Source of the DNA: Symbiodinium natans
Taxonomy: Eukaryota; Sar; Dinophyceae; Suessiales; Symbiodiniaceae
Reading direction: 5' to 3'
DNA: 20,323 bases
Assembly: GCA_905221605.1 (NCBI GenBank)
Contig: CAJNDS010002013.1
Location: forward strand, 183,554-203,876
Each line of letters opens with the position of its first letter. Position 1 is the first letter of the stretch. Shown here in pieces: positions 1-7,800 of the stretch. Below the pieces are notes generated by a model that did no database searches, was not told where the DNA came from, and worked only from the letters and a program-made list of their open reading frames with translations. Made by a program: the position numbers and the translations under genes.

Positions 1-75
1 AACCCTAAACCCTAAACCCTAAACCCTAAACCCTAAACCCTAAACCCTAAACCCTAAACCCTAAACCCTAAACCC
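1..75 (-). repeat. Terminal telomeric array, (CCCTAAA)n
   Basis: About ten perfect CCCTAAA units run from the first base, so the G-rich TTTAGGG strand points outward to the left. That is the orientation expected at the left physical end of a chromosome. The array decays at 71-82 into CCCAAACCCAAGGG. TTTAGGG is the plant-type telomere repeat and is also reported in dinoflagellates and some other algae. The array is short, so the assembly may stop inside the telomere. Confidence 0.85.
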
Positions 76-194
76 AAACCCAAGGGTGCAACCTTAGGGG
101 TCCAAGGTAGAGTCCCATGATTACATCCTTCAGGACCGGCCAACTCTTCGATTCGAATCTAGGGGGGCCCCTGCTAAGACAGGATGGTCTGGGG

Positions 195-297
195 CTTAGG
201 GTTTAGGGTTTAGGGTTTAGGGTTTGGGGTTTAGGGTTTAGGGCTGAGGGTTTGGGGTTTAGGGTCTAGGGTTTAAGGTTCAGGGTTGAGGGTTTTG
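195..297 (+). repeat. Interstitial telomeric block, degenerate (TTTAGGG)n
   Basis: TTTAGGG units mixed with TTTGGGG, TCTAGGG, TTCAGGG and TTGAGGG variants. The orientation is opposite to the terminal array, so this cannot be a simple continuation of the chromosome end. Confidence 0.8.
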
Positions 298-751
298 TGA
301 TTAGTGTTCAGGGCCTTGTTCAGAAGCAGAAGGTATTCTGGGTTGTGTATTTGTTTAAGTACACTGCGATTCTCACGGGGGATCAGACAGGTAAGTTCTT
401 GGCTTTGTAAGCCCCTGAATCCCTGACCCCTGATCCGTGCCTCAGTCAAGAATGCCAACGACTGCGGCGGGACAAGGTGTAGTTTCTTCAGAGCCTGGAC
501 ACCCGACCCGCATGCCCGTACAGGGTTGCAGGTTCAGGGGTAAGTACTTGAAGGTTCATGGATACTTATAAGAGGGGTTATAAGTAGTGTAACTATGGTT
601 ATATCTCTGTTTACCCCAGTAGATTCTTGGGGGGAAGCTGCGAATTGGTGGTTGCCGTAGAGACTCGCAACTTTCTGCTTGGCATGTTCCCCTTTATGCT
701 AACAGTCCTTCATAGGGATTCTAGTACCCCCCCCCCACTATAACATACTAT
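298..751. other. Subtelomeric spacer, no gene seen
   Basis: Unique-looking sequence with only short open frames and no recognisable protein or RNA gene. It ends with a C10 run near 727-736 just before the next telomeric block. Confidence 0.5.
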
Positions 752-779
752 AACCCTAAACCCTAAACCCTAAACCCTA
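752..779 (-). repeat. Short interstitial telomeric block (CCCTAAA)4
   Basis: Four CCCTAAA units. They are bracketed by a 10-bp inverted repeat, AGTCCTTCAT at 704-713 and ATGAAGGACT at 781-790. Confidence 0.75.
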
Positions 780-896
780 CATGAAGGACTCAATAATAGA
801 AGGGCCCAACTTTCTGCTGTTATAGGCCGCAGGACTCCGAGGACAAATCCAGCACATGGACAGGGCCGTGCGGCGCAGTGAAAAGCTGGCTAGTTT

Positions 897-1105
897 GGTT
901 TAGGGTTTAGGGTTTAGGGTTTAGGGTTTAGGGTTTAGGGTTTAGGGTTTAGGGTTTAGGGTTTAGGGTTTAGGGTTTAGGGTTTAGGGTTTAGGGTTTA
1001 GGGTTTAGGGTTTAGGGTTTAGGGTTTAGGGTTTAGGGTTTAGGGTTTAGGGTTTAGGGTTTAGGGTTTAGGGTTTAGGGTTTAGGGTTTAAGGTTTAGG
1101 GTTTA
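897..1105 (+). repeat. Long interstitial telomeric array (TTTAGGG)n
   Basis: About 29 nearly perfect TTTAGGG units on the plus strand, with one TTTAAGG variant near 1090. It is the longest and cleanest array in the window, longer than the terminal one, and in the opposite orientation to it. Confidence 0.85.
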
Positions 1106-1350
1106 CTTTTTTAACCCAGACCCCTGGGAGGATCCAAAAAGTAGAACCCCCAAATCGTACCCTCTACTACTATTGGGTCCCTTTTTTTGACCAGCGATGA
1201 CTGGTGCCTATCGACATAGCAAGAGGCTCGTGAGGCTGATTGCAGGTGTGCCACGAACCCTTCCGATCAACTGTTCGGACCCTCCCAGGGGTCTGAGATC
1301 GATTCAAACAGGTTCAGAGCCCGAAGCCAAGGAAGCCCTTTTGAGATGGG
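1106..1350. other. Subtelomeric spacer carrying a dispersed 25-bp repeat
   Basis: No gene seen. Bases 1121-1145 are identical to 5225-5249. A 14-bp inverted copy of its core (1118-1131) lies at 1281-1294. Confidence 0.5.
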
Positions 1351-1403
1351 CTTAGGGTTTAGGGGTTAACTAGGCTTTAGGGTTTAGGGTATAGGGTGTT
1401 TAG
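1351..1403 (+). repeat. Degenerate telomeric block
   Basis: TTAGGGTTTAGGGG, TTTAGGG and ATAGGG remnants on the plus strand. Confidence 0.5.
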
Positions 1404-1566
1404 TAGTTGAAGGTTGAGGGTCGCGGGTACCTGGCGTAAAGTCAGGTTCAGGGCAGTTCCGAGAAACCGTTATATGAGAAACCGTTATACCCACATCACG
1501 ATCCGCGAGCCGACAAGTACACCCTGACCCCCCCCCCCCTCCCGAAACCCCTCGTGAAACTCTAAC

Positions 1567-1700
1567 ACCCTAGACCCTAGACCCTAAAACCTAAACCCTA
1601 AACCCTAAACCCTAAAACCCCTAAACCCTAAACCCTAAACCCTAAAAACCCTAAACCCTAAAACCCTAAACCCTAAACCCTAACCCCCCCCCCCCCCCCC
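1567..1700 (-). repeat. Interstitial (CCCTAAA)n block ending in a poly-C tract
   Basis: CCCTAGA and CCCTAAA units with several length variants such as CCCTAAAA. The block passes directly into an uninterrupted run of C at 1684-1700. Confidence 0.75.
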
Positions 1701-1755
1701 TTCCCTCACTCCAGAGGGCCTCAGCTGAGAGGGCAGTCCTGACCGTTATTGATGC

Positions 1756-1834
1756 AGGGTTTAGGGTTTAGGGTTTAGGGTTTAGGGTTTAGGGTTTAGG
1801 GTTTAGGGTTTAGGGTTTAGGGTTTAGGGTTTAG
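1756..1834 (+). repeat. Interstitial (TTTAGGG)n block
   Basis: About eleven clean TTTAGGG units, only some 55 bases after a block of the opposite orientation. Confidence 0.8.
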
Positions 1835-1917
1835 TGTGGCCCCCCAGGAGGCCGAACCTCAACCCCTAAAAACACCGAACACCAAACCCTACCCAGATCC
1901 CCCCCCCCCCCCTAAAA

Positions 1918-1944
1918 CCTACGTGTTAAGACCCAACACGTAGG
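1918..1944. repeat. Perfect 10-bp inverted repeat (hairpin)
   Basis: CCTACGTGTT and AACACGTAGG are separated by a 7-base loop. It follows a C14 tract at 1899-1912. No tail of T follows, so it is not a bacterial-type terminator. The function is unknown and a chance origin is possible. Confidence 0.4.
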
Positions 1945-2104
1945 CGATGATCTAGGAGTACTTGGGAATGAAGGGGTTCAAACAGAAGGACCCCTAGAAC
2001 ATAGTCCCTATATACCTAAGTAGCCCCCCAAGTACCTCCTACGGTCCCTTATTAGGGTCCCTCCTTTTGTCTCCTGAAGGTATGAACCGCTACAATGAAA
2101 ACCC

Positions 2105-2172
2105 GTTTAGGGTTTAGGGTTAGGGTTTTTTAGGGTTTAGGGTTTATAGGGTTTAGGGTTTAGGGTTTAGGG
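2105..2172 (+). repeat. Interstitial (TTTAGGG)n block
   Basis: TTTAGGG units with insertions (TTAGGG, TTTTTTAGGG, TTTATAGGG). Confidence 0.7.
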
Positions 2173-2253
2173 CTGCAAGCCCTCCAACTCTAACTGCCTT
2201 GGTCAGGACTTTTCGGCCCGGGGCGCTGGGGGCTTGAGTTGGAAACGAAAACT

Positions 2254-2378
2254 TTAAACCCTAAACCCTAAACCCTATAAACCCTGAATTCTAAACGCTA
2301 AGCCCTAAAACCTGAACCCTGAATCCTAAACCCTAAGCCCTACACCCCAAAGCTTAAATCCTAAACCCAACCCCAAAC
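2254..2378 (-). repeat. Degenerate interstitial (CCCTAAA)n block
   Basis: Begins with clean CCCTAAA and decays into CCCTGAA, CCTAAGC, CCCAACC and similar variants. The gradient of decay suggests an old array. Confidence 0.65.
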
Positions 2379-2471
2379 ATGTGCGAAGGAAGGTCTGCGT
2401 GATGCTTCTACGAGTAAATAGGGTCCTTGCTGCCTTAGTCAGGGAAATACACCCCAGAACCCAGAGGCAGT

Positions 2472-2500
2472 ATAGGGTTTAGGGTTTAGGGTTTAGGATT
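2472..2500 (+). repeat. Short interstitial (TTTAGGG)n block
   Basis: Three to four TTTAGGG units in plus orientation. Confidence 0.6.
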
Positions 2501-2580
2501 CTTAGGAATTTGTATAGGCTTTGTGGTTTAGGGTGTATAGAAATCGTGCCGGGCTTGGGTCCGAATAACGTCCTGAAAAA

Positions 2581-2636
2581 GAAACGTTCTGAGCGAAACG
2601 TTTTGAACGAAACGTTCGGAACAAAACGTATGAACG
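2581..2636. repeat. 14-bp tandem repeat with AACGT core, four copies
   Basis: Units start at 2581, 2595, 2609 and 2623, each close to GAAACGTTCTGAAC. A weaker fifth copy lies just upstream at about 2566-2580. The repeat is unrelated to the telomeric unit. Confidence 0.7.
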
Positions 2637-2652
2637 AGTTCCTCTTTAGAAC

Positions 2653-2698
2653 CTCTAAACCCTAAACCCTAAACCCTAAACCCTAAACCCTAAACCCT
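2653..2698 (-). repeat. Interstitial (CCCTAAA)n block
   Basis: Six to seven clean CCCTAAA units. Confidence 0.75.
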
Positions 2699-2926
2699 TT
2701 TTGAGGGTGGGCTTTTTGGGGCCTCCGGGGCCTTGTGGGGCTACCCGGCGCCTTTTCGGAGTCTTGCTAAGGGGTTGGATTCATTTACTCAAACTCCGCG
2801 TGTCAGCTGTTTTAAGCTGTACCTCAGGTCACAGACGCAACGAAGGAGCCAACCGCAACCTTTTGATTGGAAAGCTTGCTTTTCAGGGCTCGCTTGGGAG
2901 AAGCCCCGAGATGAGATGGCAAATTG

Positions 2927-3060
2927 AACCCTAAACCCTAAACCCTAAACCCTAAAACTCTTGAGCCCTGAGCCCTGAACACATTTTTAGCGAACATTGA
3001 ACCCTAAACCATAAGCCAAGTTAAACCAGCCCCTAAAGAACCCCAAACCCTAAACCCTGA
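2927..3060 (-). repeat. Degenerate interstitial (CCCTAAA)n block
   Basis: Four clean units at 2927-2956, then CCCTGAG and CCCTGAA variants and scattered CCCTAAACC remnants to about 3060. Confidence 0.6.
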
Positions 3061-3192
3061 GCACCCCAAAGACAGGCAGATTGCCTCGATTGCTCGTCCA
3101 GTGCCCTGGGAGTTGCGAGTGCAAACGCCAAGTTCGCAATGTCCCGGATGTCCTGACAGGGGGCACGGAGAGTTCGAGGCTGATAGGTTAAT

Positions 3193-3308
3193 AAGGTTTA
3201 GGATTTGGGTTTAGGGTTGAGGGATTAAGGTTTAGGGTTCAGGGTTTAGGGTTCAGGGTTCAGGGTTTAGGGTTTAGGGTTTAGGGTTCAGGGTTTAGGG
3301 TTTAGGGT
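3193..3308 (+). repeat. Interstitial TTTAGGG/TTCAGGG block
   Basis: A mixture of TTTAGGG and TTCAGGG units in plus orientation, with a degenerate 5' edge. Confidence 0.7.
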
Positions 3309-3384
3309 GGAAGCCGAGCGAGCGAAATTCTCAACCATCCCCGACAGTCTGTACTCACCCAGGACATCGAGGGCTCTAAATCAT

Positions 3385-3465
3385 CAGGGTTCAGGGTTCA
3401 GGGTTTAGGGTTTAGAGTTTAGGGTTTAGGGTTTAGGGTTTAGGGTTTGGGGGGGGGGGGGGGGG
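3385..3465 (+). repeat. Interstitial (TTTAGGG)n block ending in poly-G
   Basis: TTCAGGG then TTTAGGG units run directly into G17 at 3449-3465. Confidence 0.75.
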
Positions 3466-3800
3466 AAACGGTGCACAAAAAGCCTCAAAGTCATCAGAAA
3501 ACCCTGGCGTGCTCTGCCAAGGGTGAAGAGTCACTGCACCTTAAGCCCTAAACCGCCAAATGAACCCGAAACAAAGGATCAGGCACTGCCCTGAACGCTC
3601 AGAAAAAGCCTTTGGCAGCTCTCTGAATCAAAATCCCTTTTTGGGTGTATAATAAGCAAGAAAACAAGAAAGGTGGACTTTGCCATTGTTGTCTAGAGGT
3701 AGTAAAAGCTGCGGGGGAGAGTGCCCATCAATTGGAGACATGACCTCTTGGGGTTTGGCCTTTGGGGCGGGTCTTAAAGGGGTTGCGGGTTCAAGTAAAT
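3466..3800. other. Subtelomeric spacer, no gene seen
   Basis: Unique-looking sequence with short frames only. No recognisable coding, RNA or mobile feature. Confidence 0.45.
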
Positions 3801-3878
3801 CCTAAACCCTAAACCCTAAACCCTAAACCCTAAACCCTAAACCCTGAACCCTGAACCCTGAACCCTAAGCCCTCGACC
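3801..3878 (-). repeat. Interstitial CCCTAAA then CCCTGAA block
   Basis: About six CCCTAAA units followed by a run of CCCTGAA units. The switch shows local spread of a variant unit. Confidence 0.75.
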
Positions 3879-3969
3879 TTAGCAAACCCAGCTGTCCTGC
3901 TGGTGTATGGCGCGGACGACCTCGGCGGAGGCTGCGGCCATAAGCGGCCGCACAAGGTGTGCCTGGGCG

Positions 3970-4150
3970 AGGGTTTAGGGTTTAGGGTTTAGGGTTTAGG
4001 GTTTAGGGTTTAGGGTTTATAGGGTTTAGGGTTTAGGGTTTAGGGTTTAGGGTTTAGGGTTTAGGGTTTAGGGTTTAGGGTTTAGGGTTTAGGGTTTAGG
4101 GTTTAGGGTTGGAGGTTGGAGGGTTTAGGGTGCAGGGTTCAGGGTTTAGA
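3970..4150 (+). repeat. Long interstitial (TTTAGGG)n array with decayed right edge
   Basis: About twenty mostly perfect TTTAGGG units to 4109, one of them split by TTTATAGGG near 4017, then TTGGAGG and TTCAGGG variants. Confidence 0.8.
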
Positions 4151-4151
4151 G

Positions 4152-4290
4152 TGGCGGGTCCTTAGTTTTGGGAATGGGGGAACGAGGTACCCTATTTCGG
4201 GTTTAGGGTTTATACGGTTCGGCTTTAGGGTGGCGGGTTCTTAGTTTTGGGAATTGGGGAATGAGGTACCCTATTTAAAGTTTAGGGTTT
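4152..4290 (+). repeat. Tandem duplication, about 79-bp period
   Basis: Bases 4152-4211 and 4231-4290 share TGGCGGGT, CTTAGTTTTGGGAAT, GAGGTACCCTATTT and a closing GTTTAGGGTTTA, with scattered substitutions. The duplicated unit includes telomere-like sequence at its end. Confidence 0.7.
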
Positions 4291-4440
4291 AGGACATCCG
4301 TACCTTGCATTTCATGTTTTTCGCCTCTTGCTTCTTTCAAAACCTTTCAAGCATCGATTCTTGGATACAAGACATGCAGGGCCGGAGGCCCTGACGAGAC
4401 TGTGCGCCTGCTCCAGTGCTCATTGTGTAACATCCTTGAC

Positions 4441-4510
4441 CCGAAACCCTAAACCCTAAACCCTAAACCCGAAACCCTAAACCCGAAACCCTAAACCCGA
4501 AACACTAAAG
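4441..4510 (-). repeat. Interstitial block with CCCGAAA-CCCTAAA dimers
   Basis: Clean CCCTAAA units followed by alternating CCCGAAA and CCCTAAA, a 14-bp higher-order unit repeated about three times. Confidence 0.7.
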
Positions 4511-5170
4511 ATTCGGTGATGTCGTGCAACATCACGCTGTGACTGGTTCCAGATCTATCCAGAAGTGACAGTGTTTTTGTTTCAAGCAACTTGATGTCAG
4601 TGCCTAGGATTGAACACAACCCCTGGCCTGCAATTAGGGTCCTGTACTCAATACTATAAAAATTCCATTCAGGTATATGAACCATAAAGCCTTTTAGGGC
4701 TCATTTGGTCACAGTGCCTTGGCTTTGGGTCTTCAAAGCACAGGAGTGCAACACCTAGCGACCAAACCAACTAGAAACAGAGCAGAACCCTCCTCCACGA
4801 GACAACAAGCCCGTTGAAGAGCTGGGGTTTAAGGCGTTTAGGGCTTAAGGTTTATAGGGTTCAGGGTTTAAGGTTGAGGGGCCCGTCTCCGGGTACTGTA
4901 TGATCCAGGTGGTATCAGAAACATTGATAGATTCTCCGCCAGACTCTAGGCTTGTCAAGTACTCTTGCGCTGAGATGTTGGAGGCTCGGCCCTCTCATTC
5001 GCCCCTTGCCCTCCCATGCGTGCGAGCCGAGGGGGCTTGAAGTGTAGTTACATGGTCCTTCAGTATGGGCCCTTCAAGGGGGACCCTTATATATCCCTAT
5101 AAACCCATGAGCCCAATACTTCAGAACCCTTTAAAGAGGTAAGGGACCATATTAAGGGACCATGTAGCTA
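4511..5170. other. Subtelomeric spacer with inverted repeat
   Basis: No gene recognised. Weak telomere-like remnants lie at 4824-4880. GTAGTTACATGGTCCTT at 5044-5060 is nearly the reverse complement of 5154-5171, with about 93 bases between the arms. Confidence 0.45.
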
Positions 5171-5200
5171 CCCTTAGACCCTAAACCCTAAACCCCTAAG
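5171..5200 (-). repeat. Short telomeric remnant
   Basis: Three CCCTAAA-like units at the end of the inverted-repeat region. Confidence 0.5.
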
Positions 5201-5622
5201 CTCTGAATCCGAAACCTCCCCACACCCCTGGGAGGATCCAAAAAGTAGATACCCCTTAAGGGTGTCTGAAAATGACCCCATAGTAATAGTAGTGCTATTT
5301 GGGGGTTCTTACTTGTAGTGGATCCTGCCAGGACCCTGGGTCTTGGAGCCCGAGTTGCGAGCGTGGCGTGGGCCCAGGCAATGTTGGACAAGCTTGAAGG
5401 GGACACGTGCTACACCTTGCAGGGTTCAGGGCTTGCAGCTTTGAACTTATCTTAAGTTTTAGAGTATGGGAACATCTAGAAACTGGAATCGCCTTCTTGA
5501 GTAGTTCATCTGAGCCCAACTTTATCTATCGGCCTCGCTTGGGACTTCAAATAGTACCCGTAGGCCCTGTTCTAACACTGGGGGGGGGGGGGACTGTCGT
5601 TTAGGTTGAGGGTTTGGGGGTT
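5201..5622. other. Subtelomeric spacer carrying the dispersed 25-bp repeat
   Basis: Contains the 25-bp sequence 5225-5249 shared with 1121-1145, and a G13 tract at 5580-5592. Several overlapping short open frames are present, none with a recognisable protein. Confidence 0.45.
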
Positions 5623-5716
5623 AAGCCCTAAACCCTAAACCCTAAACCCTAAACCCTAAACCCTAAACCCTAAACCCTAAACCCTAAACCCTAAACCCTA
5701 AACCCTAACCCTACAC
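5623..5716 (-). repeat. Interstitial (CCCTAAA)n array
   Basis: About twelve clean CCCTAAA units. Confidence 0.8.
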
Positions 5717-5775
5717 TCTTCTAGGGTATAGAGGGCGATTCTGCGGCTGATTCGAGTATGGAATACTGCGGCCAC

Positions 5776-5891
5776 CTTAGGGTTTAGGGTTTAGGGTTTA
5801 GGGTTTAGGGTTTAGGGTTTAGGGTTTAGGGTTTAGGGTTTAGGGTTTAGGGTTTCGGGTTTAGGGTCTAGGGTCTAGGGTCTAGGGTTCC
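5776..5891 (+). repeat. Interstitial (TTTAGGG)n array with TCTAGGG tail
   Basis: About eleven clean units, one TTTCGGG, then three to four successive TCTAGGG variants at about 5866-5887. It lies in opposite orientation to the array ending only 60 bases before. Confidence 0.8.
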
Positions 5892-6056
5892 CCAGCTATC
5901 TCGCTGATTCTTAGTTGTCCGGAATCTGAGGGGAATTAAAGGTAAACCTTTTGGACTATATATGGGGATTATAGAACCCCAAGTTACCTGCTTTACTACT
6001 AAGGGTTGAGCAACCTCCGTTTCGCCCTCGAGGTTTCCAAACAACTTCCGAAAGAT

Positions 6057-6101
6057 AGGGTTTAGGGTTTAGGGTTTCAGGGTATAGGATTTAGGGTATC
6101 T
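6057..6101 (+). repeat. Short interstitial telomeric block
   Basis: Three TTTAGGG units followed by TTTCAGGG and other decayed units. Confidence 0.55.
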
Positions 6102-6334
6102 TTTTGGGCTCCGTCCGACAGATTTTGGTGCCCAAGAGTACCCGTCAACCCTGATTGATTGTGGAAGCTCCAACCCTCAACCCTCATTTCCGAGAGAAGG
6201 AACCGTAAACCCGGATTCAGCCCTGAACCCGACAAAAACGCACAAAAAGAGGCCCTCTAGGCTGCCCAGTAACCTAGGCTTGTGCCCCTTTTTTGCTTAA
6301 AGGGGCTTATAAGGGAACCTAAACCCCCCAAAAA

Positions 6335-6366
6335 GGGTTTAGGGTTTAGGGTTTAGGGTTTAGGGC
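6335..6366 (+). repeat. Short interstitial telomeric block
   Basis: Four TTTAGGG units, the last well-formed telomeric block before the gene-bearing part of the window. Confidence 0.65.
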
Positions 6367-6385
6367 AGTGCGCGTGCAAACGGGG

Positions 6386-6519
6386 ACCGCTAAGTGATTT
6401 CTGCCACTTGCCCCGCTTGCCCCACTTGCTGTGCTCCCTTACCGAAAACCACTGTGCCCCACTTGCCCTGCCTTAACCGCTAAGTGATTTCTGCCACTTG
6501 CCCCGCTTGCCCCACTTGC
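6386..6519 (+). repeat. 44-bp direct repeat, 90-bp offset
   Basis: Bases 6386-6429 recur at 6476-6519, starting ACCGCTAAGTGATTTCTGCC and ending in CTTGCCCC units. The copies appear identical over 44 bases. Confidence 0.75.
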
Positions 6520-6708
6520 CCCACTTGCCCCACTTGCCCCACTTGCCCCACTTGCCCCACTTGCCCACTCGCCCCCCTCCTACCCCAGCCCACCCTGCAA
6601 GTGGGGCGTGGGGCAAGCGGGGCAAGTGCGGCAAGTGGGGCAAGTGGGGCAAGTGGGGCAAGTGGGGCAAGTGGGGGCAAGTGGGGGCAAGTGGGGGCAA
6701 GTGGGGCA
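6492..6708. repeat. 9-bp minisatellite in two inverted arms
   Basis: The left arm (6492-6567) is a run of CTTGCCCCA units. The right arm (about 6602-6708) is the reverse complement TGGGGCAAG, with some 10-bp TGGGGGCAAG variants. A C-rich spacer of about 35 bases separates them. Open frames across this region are products of the repeat and are not believed to be genes. Confidence 0.8.
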
Positions 6709-6723
6709 CCCCCCCCCCCCCCC

Positions 6724-6823
6724 NNNNNNNNNNNNNNNNNNNNNNNNNNNNNNNNNNNNNNNNNNNNNNNNNNNNNNNNNNNNNNNNNNNNNNNNNNNNN
6801 NNNNNNNNNNNNNNNNNNNNNNN
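6724..6823. other. Assembly gap, 100 N
   Basis: Exactly 100 N, the usual placeholder for a gap of unknown size, directly after a C15 run at 6709-6723. The inverted minisatellite and homopolymer probably stopped the assembly. Confidence 0.95.
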
Positions 6824-6844
6824 ATCCAGGCATTCCTGAAAAGA

Positions 6845-7250
6845 AGATCCCAAACCACGGACCACCATCACGAGATCACCACCACGAGACCACCACCACG
6901 ACCACCAACACAACCACCCGCACGGACCCCCGCCACGGACCACCTCCACGGACCAACCACCACGGACCACCACCACGGGACCACCACCACGGGACCACCA
7001 CCACGGGACCACCACCACGAGACAACCACCACAAGACCACCACCACGGAACCACCACCACGAGACCACCACCGCGGACCACCGCCACGGACCACCGCCAC
7101 CCGGCCACCACCATGGGGACCACCACCACGGACACCGCCACCACCACGACAGACCACCACTACCAAAGGAGCACCGCACCACGGCACCACCACGCTGTGG
7201 GACCACCACGACGAACACCACGGGACCACGGACCACCACCACGGGCATTC
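6845..7250 (+). repeat. 14-bp CCACCACCACGGGA minisatellite
   Basis: Best units at about 6958-7020 follow GGGACCACCACCAC. Elsewhere the unit decays to 12-13 bp and GGACCACCGCCAC forms. The strand is almost free of T. Long open frames on both strands result from this composition. A C/A-rich low-complexity tail runs from 7250 to about 7420. Confidence 0.75.
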
Positions 7251-7461
7251 GGGAAAACCCCCCAAAACCCCAGCCTTTCAGCCCCAACCCCTCCGCACCC
7301 CAAAACCACCCACCCCCACCACACCCGACAGAACCCAAACCATTACAGCAAAAGCAAAAAACAAAACCCCCCCAAAACACGACAAAACTCCGGATACAAA
7401 CCCTCTACAATTTCTATTAAACCCCTAAACCCTACACCGTAAAGCGTAAAACCCTGAACCC

Positions 7462-7800
7462 GGGGGATCCCGAAAATTCCCGGAATTTAAATTCCTAGGA
7501 TTTTTCGAGAGCTGTTGCTGATATGTGATCGTGAGGCCGAACCCCCTTGAACAGCTGGCGGGCGGCGACCGTCATCGGAACTACCCTGGACCAAGAGATT
7601 TCCTTGAAGATTTCCTTGAAGGTGAAGGGGCACCCACGTCATCACTGTTACGCTGGAACCTTAAATCCAACCCGGCAAGCCCAAACCTCAATCCGGACAA
7701 TTCCTAAAATTCCGGGAATTTTCAGCTCCGGGTGATTCCCAAAATTCCCAGGATTTTTAGACAAAAAGTGTTAAAATTCCCGGAATTTTCAGGATCCCCC
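7462..7800. mobile_element. MITE-like element with 28-bp terminal inverted repeats
   Basis: The left end (7462-7489) begins GGGGGATCC and contains AAAATTCC then GGAATTT. The right end (7773-7800) is its reverse complement with about 25 of 28 positions matching. The 339-bp interior has no convincing coding frame. Two further near-palindromic AAAATTCC..GGAATTTT copies lie inside at 7706-7725 and 7741-7758, and a 12-bp tandem GATTTCCTTGAA at 7597-7620. No clear target-site duplication is seen. The size and inverted ends fit a non-autonomous DNA transposon, but the family is unknown. Confidence 0.5.

Noticed and set aside
1918-1944. Hairpin as a rho-independent terminator
   Set aside because: There is no T run after the stem and no adjacent gene, and the context is eukaryotic.
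273-5604. Several 60-77 codon frames in the subtelomere
   Set aside because: They span telomeric repeats or unique spacers, have no domain, and overlap each other in conflicting frames.
6484-7428. Long overlapping open frames on both strands (up to 314 codons)
   Set aside because: They run through minisatellites and the 100-N gap. Openness results from repeat composition, and the peptides are low complexity.
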